From Acetobacteraceae bacterium (lineage in GTDB: Bacteria; Pseudomonadota; Alphaproteobacteria; Acetobacterales; Acetobacteraceae): DNA of 60,418 nucleotides. Below, in pieces: positions 43,413-52,047 of this stretch. Where the stretch lies: the NCBI GenBank assembly GCA_003506895.1, contig DNXO01000084.1, positions 181,380-241,797 on the forward strand, read 5' to 3'. Each line of letters begins with the position of its first letter. Position 1 is the first letter of the stretch. The translations under genes were made by a program, and so were the position numbers. Under the pieces are notes generated by a model. It ran no database searches, was not told where the DNA came from, and was given only the letters and a program-made list of their open reading frames with translations.

Positions 43413-44062
43413 TGCGGGCGATCACCAGCCGCCCACGGCTGTTTTCCGGCGTGGCGGCTATGCTTTTGACGTGGCTGTTCCTCCCATCTGGCTGGGCGAT
43501 GACAACGCGCGGCGTGGCGGCATGGGACGTTGGCGTGGTGGTCTTCCTGCTCGCTTCCGCCCAGTTGTTTGCCACGAAATCGCCGGACGGGATGCCCGCC
43601 GCGGCCGAGGCGGAGCAGGAGGGCGAGTGGACGATCTTCTGGATCACCCTGGCGGTTGTGATCGTCAGTTTCGTCGCGGTCAGCGGCGAGTTCGCCGCGC
43701 TCAAGGGCGCCGGGGCGACCAGCAAGGGCTGGCAAATCACGCTGGTCGCCCTGACGTTGTTTCTGTCCTGGCTGATGACACATGTGACGTTCGCGTATCG
43801 CTACGCGCACGAGTTCTACGCGCGGGATGACGGCGGCCCGGACGTCGATCGCGGGCTGACATTTCCCGGGGAGGACGAGCCCGATTATCTCGATTTTCTG
43901 TATTTCTCGCTGGTACTCGGTATGACGTTCCAGGTTTCGGACGTGGAGGTCACCAGCCGCAAACTACGCCGCGTCGCAACGCTGCATGGGTTGCTGAGTT
44001 TCCTGTTCAACACGGTCATTGTTGCGTTCACAGTCAATATCGCGGCCGGCGTGATGAGTTAG
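43412..44062 (+). CDS. DUF1345 family membrane protein
   Basis: This 216-residue integral membrane protein has four or five hydrophobic segments. VTFAYRYAHEFYA followed by GLTFPGEDEPDYLDFLYFSL and GMTFQVSDVEVTSRKLRRVA is the signature of DUF1345, a family of unknown function common in proteobacteria and actinobacteria. Its ATG overlaps the M20 stop, so it is translationally coupled to that gene, which is the only functional hint. The length is normal for the family. Confidence 0.9.
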   Translation: MRAITSRPRLFSGVAAMLLTWLFLPSGWAMTTRGVAAWDVGVVVFLLASAQLFATKSPDGMPAAAEAEQEGEWTIFWITLAVVIVSFVAVSGEFAALKGAGATSKGWQITLVALTLFLSWLMTHVTFAYRYAHEFYARDDGGPDVDRGLTFPGEDEPDYLDFLYFSLVLGMTFQVSDVEVTSRKLRRVATLHGLLSFLFNTVIVAFTVNIAAGVMS

Positions 44063-44197
44063 ATTTCGTTCTGAGGCGGAGCCGCGCTGTTTAGGGTTGG
44101 CAATGGCTGGCTCGCCTCATGTTCCTCGGGCGTCATGCAGGCGAGCGACGCGTGCAATCTATGCTGATCGAGATCGCCTCGATGAAGGTGCCGATCG

Positions 44198-45175
44198 CTA
44201 CCGCGCCACCATTCGCACCAGCGCCCCCGCCACATCGAACAAATCCAGCAGCCGCGCCACGTAATGATCGTGCACGACAAATCCCGGCGCGGCGGGATCT
44301 TTCATCTGCCGCTCCAGCGCGTCGAGCATCCGCCGTAGTCGTAACTGATGCAGCCCCAGTTTCCGTTGCACCGGATCGGCAACGACCCCGGCGAACGCCG
44401 ACGCCACGGTTGAAGCCGCGAACAGCCCGCCGGTCAGCCCGGCGACCAAAACCGCGGAGGGTGCGATCGGAAACAGCGTGTACCACATAGATCCCAAGGC
44501 ACCGCCCATCGGGAACGACATCACCGCCGCCCGCTGCACGATCGCTGCTGCCAGCGACGGACCCAGCGTCAGCGCGCCGGGAGTGAGTTTCCGCAGCGCC
44601 AGCGCCCCGGCACTCAGGCTCAGCAACGCCGTCGTAATCTCGGTCGCCGCCGCGCGGGTGCGGCCATATTCCGTCATCGCCGCCTCAAGGCGCTGGCGCA
44701 GCGCGGGATCGTCACCGGTCGTGCCCAATGCCTCCAGCGCGGGCGTCAGCGCGGCGACAACGCGTGGATCGGACAGAATTGTCTCTGCCAGCGCATCCTT
44801 GGCGGTGATCCGGCCATCGGCCGCATAGGGCAACTCCAGCAGATCGGCATGTAGCCGCCACGCCAGTTCCTGCCCCACGGCGGTATGGACGGTCAGCCGC
44901 TTGCTGCCGAGTTCCGCCGCCAGCCGCGGCGCACCCAGCTTGCGCGCCGCATGCGCCGCCACCAGCAAGCCAACCTGAGGCACTGCCATCGCCAGGTTCA
45001 ACGGCGCCTTCGCGATATCCCAGCCAATGGCCGCGCGATGCAGGCTCATCGAGCCTCGCAGCGAGAAATTCCTGTCCACAAACGGCGTTATCCGTTGCCG
45101 CCGGTCATCGAAATACCGCCGCACGCCGTCGCTGACGATTTGCCGGGCCAGCGCCTGGTTCGTGTCGTCCGTCAT
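44198..45175 (-). CDS. Hypothetical membrane-associated protein
   Basis: This is a 325-residue protein of no family I can name with confidence (possibly DUF6635). Its N-terminal 45 residues are polar (SDGVRRYFDDRRQRITPFVD). RNFSLRGSMSLHRAAIGWDI leads into hydrophobic segments near residues 60-80, 185-205 and 225-270, the last rich in Gly/Ala (VLVAGLTGGLFAASTVASAF). The C-terminus is basic and helical. Start MTDDTNQALARQ at 45175; the frame continues upstream as read-through of the opposite gene. It is divergent from an MFS gene with 63 bases between. Confidence 0.75.
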   Translation of the reverse strand: MTDDTNQALARQIVSDGVRRYFDDRRQRITPFVDRNFSLRGSMSLHRAAIGWDIAKAPLNLAMAVPQVGLLVAAHAARKLGAPRLAAELGSKRLTVHTAVGQELAWRLHADLLELPYAADGRITAKDALAETILSDPRVVAALTPALEALGTTGDDPALRQRLEAAMTEYGRTRAAATEITTALLSLSAGALALRKLTPGALTLGPSLAAAIVQRAAVMSFPMGGALGSMWYTLFPIAPSAVLVAGLTGGLFAASTVASAFAGVVADPVQRKLGLHQLRLRRMLDALERQMKDPAAPGFVVHDHYVARLLDLFDVAGALVRMVAR

Positions 45176-45238
45176 CCGCCTGCCTTTGCGCTCCCGGCCG
45201 AACCGGCTAGCGTCCATGTGCTGTAAGGGGAGAAAGAG

Positions 45239-46546
45239 ATGTCCATGGCCGAGACCGCCGACAAGGGCGTCGAGACCGTCGTGATGCGCCGCGTGTTCTG
45301 GCGGCTGATGCCATTCCTGCTGATCGCCTACCTGATCGCCTATATCGATCGCGTGAATGTCGGCTTCGCCTCGTTGCAAATGAACAAGGCGGTCGGCATC
45401 GATCCGAAAACCTTCGGCCTGGGCGCGGGCATCTTCTTCATCGGCTATTTCATTCTCGAAGTGCCGAGCAACCTGGGGTTGGAGAAATTCGGCGCGAGCA
45501 AATGGATCGCCCGCATCATGATCTCCTGGGGGATCATCTCCGGCGCGTGTGCGCTGATCGCGGGTCCCACCAGCTTCCTGGTGTTGCGCTTCCTGCTGGG
45601 CGCGGCGGAGGCGGGGTTCTTCCCGGGCGTCATTCTGTATCTGACCTATTGGTTCCCCTCGGAATACAGGGCGAAGATCGTCGGTATATTCATGGTGGCG
45701 ATCCCGGTTGCCGGACTGACCGGCTCGCCCATCTCCGGCGCCATCCTTGGCATGGACGGCGTTCTCGGTCTGGGCGGCTGGCAGTGGGTATTCATCATCG
45801 AGGCCATTCCGGCGGTGCTGATGGGTATGCTGAGCTTTGTCTGGCTGACCGACCGGCCCGAGCATGCGAAATGGCTGTCCGACGCGGAACGCGCCTGGCT
45901 CGCGGGCAAGCTGGCGATGGAACGGCAGCGGACCAGGCGGGTGAGGCAGTTGTCGGTCTGGAAGGTGATGGTCAACAAGCACGTGCTGATTATGGCCCTG
46001 GTCTATTCCGGCGCGGCCGGTGCCAGTTCCGCGATGGCGGTCTGGCAGCCGCAGGTGATCAAATCGTTTGGGCTGAGCAATCTGGAGACCGGGTTCCTCA
46101 ACGCGGTGCCGTATGCGATCTCGGCCGTGCTGATGATCTTCTGGGGCCGGTCGTCCGACCATACCGGAGAGCGGGTGTGGCACAATGCGTTGCCGCTGGG
46201 TTGGATGGGTCTGGCGATGGTGGCGACGTTCTGGGCCCACAGCCTGTGGGTGTTGCTGCCGCTGCTGACGATGGTTCTGGCTGGGACCTACGCCAGCAAG
46301 GGACCGTTCTGGGCGCTGTCGTCGGAGTGGCTGGCGGCCCCGGTCGCCGCGGCGGGACTGGCGCAGATCAACGCCTTGGGGAATTTGTCCGGGTTCTTCT
46401 GCAATTACCTGATCGGGTGGATCAAGGACGAAACAGGTAGTTTTCCGCTGGCGATCATGCCGATCGCGGCTTTGGCGCTGGCAGGGACCGCGGCTGTGTT
46501 GGTTGTTGGCAGGGGGCAGCCACGGACAGCGGCCGTGCAGCCGTAG
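45239..46546 (+). CDS. MFS transporter, anion:cation symporter family (tartrate/phthalate-like)
   Basis: This is a 435-residue inner-membrane carrier with 12 segments. LIAYIDRVNVGFASLQMNK is the classic ACS signature (Y-x-D-R-x-N-x-G-F-A). GYFILEVPSNLGLEKFGASKWIARI and RFLLGAAEAGFFPGVILYLT follow. This pattern is typical of phthalate, tartrate and 4-hydroxyphenylacetate permeases. GGGGAGAAAGAG precedes the ATG. It is a single-gene unit, so the substrate cannot be inferred from neighbours. Confidence 0.93.
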   Translation: MSMAETADKGVETVVMRRVFWRLMPFLLIAYLIAYIDRVNVGFASLQMNKAVGIDPKTFGLGAGIFFIGYFILEVPSNLGLEKFGASKWIARIMISWGIISGACALIAGPTSFLVLRFLLGAAEAGFFPGVILYLTYWFPSEYRAKIVGIFMVAIPVAGLTGSPISGAILGMDGVLGLGGWQWVFIIEAIPAVLMGMLSFVWLTDRPEHAKWLSDAERAWLAGKLAMERQRTRRVRQLSVWKVMVNKHVLIMALVYSGAAGASSAMAVWQPQVIKSFGLSNLETGFLNAVPYAISAVLMIFWGRSSDHTGERVWHNALPLGWMGLAMVATFWAHSLWVLLPLLTMVLAGTYASKGPFWALSSEWLAAPVAAAGLAQINALGNLSGFFCNYLIGWIKDETGSFPLAIMPIAALALAGTAAVLVVGRGQPRTAAVQP

Positions 46547-46583
46547 GGGATATCGGACGCCGACACTTTATTCCGTAACGGCG

Positions 46584-46598
46584 TTAGCACTCCATTAA
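46584..46598 (+). promoter_or_regulatory. CtrA-like box upstream of motB-motA
   Basis: TTAG-CACTCCA-TTAA matches TTAA-N7-TTAA at 7 of 8 positions and is followed by CC, giving the preferred TTAACC half-site. It ends 39 bases before the motB ATG. CtrA control of flagellar and motor genes is established in several alphaproteobacteria. Confidence 0.6.
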
Positions 46599-46637
46599 CC
46601 TTTCCCCGCCAAACTGTCCTCGCACCGGAGGGCAGAT

Positions 46638-47678
46638 ATGGCGGGCAAGGGTGGCAAGAAGGACTCCAAGGGCGGGGTCATCATCAAGAAGTATGAGATC
46701 GTCGAAGGCGGCCACCATGGCGGCGCGTGGAAGGTGGCGTATGCCGACTTCGTCACCGCCATGATGGCGTTCTTCCTGCTGATGTGGCTGCTGAACGCCA
46801 CCACCGAGGATCAGCGCAAGGGCCTTGCCGACTATTTTTCCCCGAATAACCTGATGTCGCACGCATCGTCCGGCACCGGCGAGCCGTTCGGCGGGCATAC
46901 CGCGTTCGACCAGGGTGCCCTCGTCTCGGACCGTGGCAGCGTGCAGATCAACAACGGCAAGCGCCCCGTCCTGGATCATACTGCTGACGGTGAGGACCCC
47001 GTTTATGCCGACTTTCATCGAGCCGACGCCGGCGATGGCGTGGGCCAGGGGCCTATGACCGAAGACCAGTACGCGGACGACGAAACCGATGAAAAGCCGC
47101 TTGGGCAGAAGGGAACTCGCCCCGCTCCGGGACCCGGTGGCCCAGCCGACGTCGAACGCCAGGGCCAGCCGGCCAACACCGCCGCGGAAAAGGCCAAGGC
47201 GGAGAAAGCCGCCTTTGAGCGAGCCGCTGAACAGATCCGGGACGCCGTCCGGGCCGACCCGGCGCTGGCCGAACTTTCCAAGCAACTGGCCATCGACATG
47301 ACCCCGGACGGGCTGCGTATCCAAATCCTGGACGAAGTCCAGTTGCCGATGTTTCCCACTGGCTCCTCCGCCCCGAACGAACGGGCGCGGCTGCTTATCC
47401 AGAAGATCGTGCCCGTGCTGACGAAGCTGAAAGGACCAATCTCGATCGCCGGACACACCGACGCAGCTCCGTTCCCGGGTCCGGATCGCACCAACTGGGA
47501 ACTCTCCGCCGAACGCGCCAACGCCACGAGACGCTTGTTGGTCGATGGCGGCTTCCCCGATTCACGGCTGAAATCCGTCATAGGCGACGCCGACCGCGAT
47601 CCCCTGCTGCCCGCCGATCCGCTGGCCGCCGCCAACCGCCGTATCGCCATCCTGGTGATGCGCGAAGCAAAGCCATGA
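46638..47678 (+). CDS. motB: Flagellar motor stator protein MotB
   Basis: MotB forms the proton channel with MotA and anchors the stator to peptidoglycan. The 346-residue protein has a basic, glycine-rich N-terminus, then the membrane segment VAYADFVTAMMAFFLLMWLL with the essential proton-carrying Asp at residue 37. After a long polar linker (about 60-200, rich in Asp, Glu and Pro) comes the OmpA-like peptidoglycan domain with ISIAGHTDAAPF, NWELSAERANATRRLL and ANRRIAILVM. GGAGGGCAGAT precedes the ATG. It precedes motA, the reverse of the enterobacterial order. Confidence 0.95.
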   Translation: MAGKGGKKDSKGGVIIKKYEIVEGGHHGGAWKVAYADFVTAMMAFFLLMWLLNATTEDQRKGLADYFSPNNLMSHASSGTGEPFGGHTAFDQGALVSDRGSVQINNGKRPVLDHTADGEDPVYADFHRADAGDGVGQGPMTEDQYADDETDEKPLGQKGTRPAPGPGGPADVERQGQPANTAAEKAKAEKAAFERAAEQIRDAVRADPALAELSKQLAIDMTPDGLRIQILDEVQLPMFPTGSSAPNERARLLIQKIVPVLTKLKGPISIAGHTDAAPFPGPDRTNWELSAERANATRRLLVDGGFPDSRLKSVIGDADRDPLLPADPLAAANRRIAILVMREAKP

Positions 47679-47682
47679 CCCG

Positions 47683-48546
47683 ATGCTGACGATCGGCGGC
47701 CTTGTCCTGCTGTTCGGCTGCGTGCTGGGCAGTTATCTGACCTCGGGCGGCAGTATGGAACCGCTGATCGAGGCGATCCCGTTCGAGATGTGGACCATCG
47801 GCGGCGCGGCCATCGCCACGACGCTGATGTCGAACTCCATGCACGATGTGAAACACACGCTGGGTGCCTTCGGCAAAATGATCAAGGGTGCCGCCTTCCA
47901 CAAGGCGGACTACATCGAACTGCTCAGCCTGCTGTATTTCCTCGTCCGCCTCGCCAGCACCAAGGGCGCGATGGCGCTGGAAGCCCATATCGAGAAGCCC
48001 GCCGAAAGCGCCGCGTTCCAGAAATTCCCCAAGATCATCGCCAATCACCATGCCACCACGATCATCTGCGACTACCTGCGCATGGTCGGAATGAACGCCG
48101 ACGACCCGAACCAGATCGAGGACGTCATGGCCAGGGAACTGAAAAAGACCTTGGTCGAGGAACTGCACCCGTCGCACATCATGCAGAGCATGGCCGACGC
48201 GCTGCCAGCCCTGGGAATCGTTGCCGCCGTGCTGGGCGTGATCAAGACGATGTCCCACATCGACCAGCCCCCGGCCGTGCTGGGGGCGATGATCGGCGGC
48301 GCGTTGGTGGGCACGTTCCTGGGTATTCTGTTGGCCTATGGTATCGCCGGCCCGTTCTCCGCCCGGATGAAGGGCGTGGTCGAGGAGGAATCAAAGTATC
48401 TGGAGGTGGTTCGCGCGGTATTGGTCACGCATCTGCATGGCAACGCACCGCAGGTTAGCGTGGAATCCGGCCGCAAAATGGTTCCGACCGAACACATGCC
48501 AAGCTTCCAGGAACTGGAAGAGGCCGTGCAGGCGGTTCAAATGTAA
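47683..48546 (+). CDS. motA: Flagellar motor stator protein MotA
   Basis: This 287-residue inner-membrane stator subunit has four helices. It begins MLTIGGLVLLFGCVLGSYL. The cytoplasmic loop is rich in charged residues and conserved (PSHIMQSMADALPALGIVAA; the family has an Arg/Glu pair contacting FliG). GAMIGGALVGTFLGILLAYGIAGPFSARM covers TM3-TM4 with the conserved Pro. It starts four bases after the motB stop, so the two are coupled. The length and C-terminal helix match the proteobacterial MotA with an extended tail. Confidence 0.95.
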   Translation: MLTIGGLVLLFGCVLGSYLTSGGSMEPLIEAIPFEMWTIGGAAIATTLMSNSMHDVKHTLGAFGKMIKGAAFHKADYIELLSLLYFLVRLASTKGAMALEAHIEKPAESAAFQKFPKIIANHHATTIICDYLRMVGMNADDPNQIEDVMARELKKTLVEELHPSHIMQSMADALPALGIVAAVLGVIKTMSHIDQPPAVLGAMIGGALVGTFLGILLAYGIAGPFSARMKGVVEEESKYLEVVRAVLVTHLHGNAPQVSVESGRKMVPTEHMPSFQELEEAVQAVQM

Positions 48547-48598
48547 ACGGTTGTTCAAACCCCTTGTGTTCGGTGCCCCCCACCATAACATCGGTTCA

Positions 48599-49417
48599 AT
48601 GCTGCGTTGTGGAATAGGTTTCCTGTTTCTGTTGCTGCCCATCGCCGCGTTCGCCCAAGGGCCGGGGTCGGCGCCGGTTTCGCTTCACGCGCAATACGAG
48701 ACATACGCGGCCGGGGTTCATGTGGCGGAGGTCGAAACGGGGTTCAGTTTCGACCCCAGGGCCTACCAAATCAGCCTTGCTTACCGCACCACCGGTGTCG
48801 TTGGGTTCTTCGTCCGCGGACACCAACTCGATACCGTCAACGGATCCTGGACCGGTGGGCGGGCCACGCCGTCGCGGTTTCTTGGCCAGGGGGTTTGGCG
48901 GGGCGAGGACCGCCTGGTGGAAATCGACTACCAGCAGACCAAGCCGGTTATTCGCCAACTGGTACCGCCGATCGTCGCGGAGCGGGAGCCGGTACCAGAC
49001 TCGCTGCAGGTCAATTCGATCGATACGCTGAGCGCGCTGGCGGTGCTGCTCCGTGCGGTCGCTACAACCGGCCGGTGTGAAACGGCCGTGCGTACTTTCG
49101 ACGGACGCCGAGCGGTGGAGATCGAGGCGCACACGGTTGGTGAGGAACTGCTCGCGCCCACCACACGGTCTAGCTTCGAGGGCAAGGCACTGCGCTGCAA
49201 CTTCTCTGGCCGGATGCTGGCGGGTTTCAAATTCGGCGACGACCGGGGGCGGGATGGCAAACCGATGCACGGGTCGGCCTGGTTGGCAGCGGCGGTGCCG
49301 GGGGGACCGCTTCTACCCGTGCGCATGGCATTCGAAACCAGATGGTTCGGCGATGCCATCATGTACCTCACCAACATCGGGCAAGGTTCGGAACTCCGCG
49401 TCGCTCGGGGTAAGTGA
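48599..49417 (+). CDS. DUF3108 family secreted protein
   Basis: This 272-residue protein has a signal peptide (MLRCGIGFLFLLLPIAAFAQ). A DUF3108-like beta-rich domain follows: YETYAAGVHVAEVETGFSFD, YQISLAYRTTGVVGFFV and a C-terminal PVRMAFETRWFGDAIMYLT. DUF3108 proteins are periplasmic or outer-membrane associated with unknown function. The frame runs 54 codons upstream through motA's end; ATG 48599 starts the signal peptide. It lies 52 bases after motA, so it may share that transcript, but a motility role is unproven. Confidence 0.85.
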   Translation: MLRCGIGFLFLLLPIAAFAQGPGSAPVSLHAQYETYAAGVHVAEVETGFSFDPRAYQISLAYRTTGVVGFFVRGHQLDTVNGSWTGGRATPSRFLGQGVWRGEDRLVEIDYQQTKPVIRQLVPPIVAEREPVPDSLQVNSIDTLSALAVLLRAVATTGRCETAVRTFDGRRAVEIEAHTVGEELLAPTTRSSFEGKALRCNFSGRMLAGFKFGDDRGRDGKPMHGSAWLAAAVPGGPLLPVRMAFETRWFGDAIMYLTNIGQGSELRVARGK

Positions 49418-49429
49418 AAGCGGTGATGG

Positions 49430-49819
49430 TTATTCCATCAAATCCCCGATCCGAAAGGCATCCGCGATTCGCCGCACCCGTCCCGCCTGGTCAACCGCGA
49501 TCGTATCGAAGCGAACGCCATTGACTCCCCAGTCTGGATTGCGTGCCAGGATCAACTCGCAGGCGCCCATCAATCGGGCTCGCTGTCGGTTGGTCAGTGC
49601 CGTCGCCGCTTTGGCCAGCGTTGGCCGCGACTTGACTTCGACAATCGCGAGGATGCCGTCTTTCTCCGCCACCGCGTCCACCTCCCCAGCCTCGGTACGC
49701 AGGCGGCGTGCGCGGATGGTCCAGCCGTCGGCCACCAAAGCCGCACAGGCGGTGTCCTCGGCAGCGATCCCGATGGCATAGGCGGTCCAGTCTTTTCGGC
49801 GCGGACGGTTCATCCCCAT
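49430..49819 (-). CDS. YraN family protein (UPF0102, nuclease-like)
   Basis: This 129-residue protein shows the YraN signatures GIAAEDTACAALVADGW, TEAGEVDAVAEKDGILAIVEVKSR (the E-x-D-x-V-x-x-x-x-x-x-x-V-E-V-K core of the restriction-endonuclease-like fold) and ALTNRQRARLMGACE. Its function is unproven. It usually sits next to rsmI; here its neighbours are DUF3108 (convergent, 12 bases) and an intergenic space. The start is ATG 49819. Confidence 0.93.
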   Translation of the reverse strand: MGMNRPRRKDWTAYAIGIAAEDTACAALVADGWTIRARRLRTEAGEVDAVAEKDGILAIVEVKSRPTLAKAATALTNRQRARLMGACELILARNPDWGVNGVRFDTIAVDQAGRVRRIADAFRIGDLME

Positions 49820-50081
49820 AGAATGCGGACGACTGCTTAATATCTAGTGAACGGCAGGAACATTTATGCCGCGCGAACGTCCCAACATTCCGGATGCACC
49901 GACCAAGGACCGAAAATGGACGCAACCGCCGATCGGCCGTTCACCGGCGCGGAATTCTGGCACGTTGCCGCTCGCTTCGGTTTCGTCGAAGTGACCAACG
50001 TCGTGGCGGCAGATCGCGCTGCCGGTCTGGATCGTTCGGCCGTCGTCATGACACGGTGCCCGGGCCATGACGACAGCAGGC

Positions 50082-51281
50082 TCAAGCCGAGATCGGTTCG
50101 CCGAAGGGTACCCAGGCTTTCCCGTCGAACCGTTGCAGCCGCAACCGCTTGATCCCCAGATAATCCGTCGCCGTCGTATGATACCGGATCCCGTTCTGGA
50201 ACATCGGCAACTGGATATCCAAATTCGTCGCCTGCCGCATGATGTTCTCCCGCGACAAATCGTTGCCGCATTGCGTGAACACCTGCACCCCGGTCTGCGC
50301 GGCACAGTAACCATAGACGTTGTTGATGTCCGAAAGGTCGGACCCCGGCATGTATTCATTCATGAAAGCGAGCCAATCCTTGTAGCCCGGATCGGTCTTC
50401 CACTGCGGATCGGAGGGGTCCTTCATATACGCCCCCGTAATCAACCCGACCGCCTTGTCCAACCCCGCCGGTGCCAGGCCCGAGGATACCGATGCCCCCA
50501 CGGTCGCGATCAGGTACATCGGGTTCCAGTTCAAATCGCGCACTTTCCGCAACGTCATCGCGTTGAACTTCGGAATGCCGGCCATGAACAGCGCATCCGC
50601 GCCCGACGCATGTAGTTCCACGACCTGTGAATCCACGGTTGGGTCCGTCGGTTCATAGCTGTTGGAAGCCACCAATTGCCCAACCTTGTCGCCTAGCCCG
50701 TCCTTGAAGCCCTTCAGGAAGTCACGGCCGGAATCGTCGTTCTGGTACAGCACCGCCATCTTGGCGTTCGGCTTGGTTTCCAGGATATGCTTGGCATAGA
50801 CCCGGCCTTCGATCTGGTAGCTGACCTGCCAGCCGATGGTCCAGGGATAGTGCTCCGGATCGGCGAACTGCGTCGCACCGGATGCGACGAAAATCTGCGG
50901 CACCTTCTTGGCATTCAGGTATTTCCGCGTCGCCATGGCGCAGGGTGTGCCGAGTTGCTGGAAGATGCAGGCAACGCCTTCTTCCTCCACCAGTTTGCGG
51001 GTTTGTTCCACGGTCTTCGGCGGGCTGTAGCCGTCGTCCAGGGACAGCAGCTTGATCTTGCGGCCGTTGATGCCGCCTTTCTTGTTGATCATGTCGATAT
51101 ACGCCACCTCGACCTTGCCGATCGGGGCGTAGCTCGATGCCGGCCCGGAATAGGGCATGGTTTGGCCGATCAGCAGTTCGGTGGCGGTCACTCCGGGCGC
51201 CTGTTTCGTTTGCGCGATGGCAGGGGTCGCGAGTGCGGTCCCGGCAAGGGCCAGCACTTTCCGTCGGGTCAGAATCGTCAT
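50082..51281 (-). CDS. ABC transporter substrate-binding protein (branched-chain amino acid/urea type)
   Basis: This 399-residue periplasmic type-1 binding protein has a signal peptide, MTILTRRKVLALAGTALATPAIAQ, with twin arginines in RRK. LLIGQTMPYSGPASSY and KIKLLSLDDGYSPPKTVEQ are characteristic of LivJ-like proteins, and SQVVELHASGADALFMAG lies further on. No permease or ATPase genes are adjacent, so it is an orphan component or serves a transporter encoded elsewhere. The frame runs 84 codons upstream through the preceding gene. It follows that gene by 5 bases and is probably co-transcribed with it. Confidence 0.92.
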   Translation of the reverse strand: MTILTRRKVLALAGTALATPAIAQTKQAPGVTATELLIGQTMPYSGPASSYAPIGKVEVAYIDMINKKGGINGRKIKLLSLDDGYSPPKTVEQTRKLVEEEGVACIFQQLGTPCAMATRKYLNAKKVPQIFVASGATQFADPEHYPWTIGWQVSYQIEGRVYAKHILETKPNAKMAVLYQNDDSGRDFLKGFKDGLGDKVGQLVASNSYEPTDPTVDSQVVELHASGADALFMAGIPKFNAMTLRKVRDLNWNPMYLIATVGASVSSGLAPAGLDKAVGLITGAYMKDPSDPQWKTDPGYKDWLAFMNEYMPGSDLSDINNVYGYCAAQTGVQVFTQCGNDLSRENIMRQATNLDIQLPMFQNGIRYHTTATDYLGIKRLRLQRFDGKAWVPFGEPISA

Positions 51282-51286
51282 GGTGT

Positions 51287-51925
51287 TCAAGCCTTCCGTT
51301 GATAGCGGTGCATGCGGAGAACGAGCAGATCGCGCAAATGCGGCCGCATCCGTTCGGTCCAAGGTGTGTTGGATGCCTTTGCCCAGGCATCGGATCGCGA
51401 CACGTCGCTGTCGCGAAGATGGTACAGCGAGAGATAGCGACGCTCCGATGCCGTGTCGGACACACGATAACGTCGAGCGGACAGGACCCCGGGGACGGCG
51501 GCGAGTTGCGGCAGGTGTTCGGTACCGTACCAATCGTTGAACGCGGCCTCGGCGGTGGGATCGACGTTCATCGACGCAACCAGCAGGCCGTCGGCGCCTT
51601 CCGCCGCGACCGCGTCGCCGGGAGCGATTTGCTCGCCCTCATAGCGCATGATGCGGCGGCACATGCCGGTGACGCGCCTGGTCCAGACCGACTGGTTTTC
51701 ACCGCCGACCGCCATATAGGGTGCCGACGTCAGCACGCCGGGGCTGTCCAGGTCATAGATCGCGACGTGAACCATCGGGTTGTCGTCGGCGATCCAGCGT
51801 TCGGCGTTGATGAAGCCCGGCACGCGCAGCCGCTCCGGCACATGTTCCCTGTCGTACCAGTCGTGGAATTCATCCGCATGGGCGGTCGAAAAATCGAACG
51901 CCATGAACAGCAGGCCCTTGGCCAT
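51287..51925 (-). CDS. Tandem dimeric alpha-beta barrel (ABM-like) protein
   Basis: This 212-residue cytoplasmic protein is made of two similar halves. Each has a W-Y-x-x-E-H-x-P motif: FHDWYDREHVPERLRVPGFI near residue 20 and FNDWYGTEHLPQLAAVPGVL near residue 130. The spacing fits duplicated ferredoxin-like ABM domains (EthD or DUF4286 style), which can be small monooxygenases or ligand binders. It lies directly upstream of an orphan branched-chain-type binding protein, so it may act on the imported compound. That link is inference. Confidence 0.8.
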   Translation of the reverse strand: MAKGLLFMAFDFSTAHADEFHDWYDREHVPERLRVPGFINAERWIADDNPMVHVAIYDLDSPGVLTSAPYMAVGGENQSVWTRRVTGMCRRIMRYEGEQIAPGDAVAAEGADGLLVASMNVDPTAEAAFNDWYGTEHLPQLAAVPGVLSARRYRVSDTASERRYLSLYHLRDSDVSRSDAWAKASNTPWTERMRPHLRDLLVLRMHRYQRKA

Positions 51926-52047
51926 CCCCCGTTCTCCCTCGTCCGGCCTTGCTGGCCTGGATCGTCAATTGATTGTGAAGCGCCAACCCATAGCGGGCAA
52001 GCCTTCCCGCACCGTAGATACGATCACGAAACCCGGATGGAGCTTCG

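Noticed and set aside
44198..46240. A single 680-codon minus-strand frame
   Set aside because: Only the first 325 codons from 45175 look like a protein; the rest is antisense to the MFS gene at 45239-46546.
49837..49851. TTAA-N7-TGAA near the YraN start as a CtrA box
   Set aside because: 7/8 match, no functional link to motility or surface, within the expected chance number.
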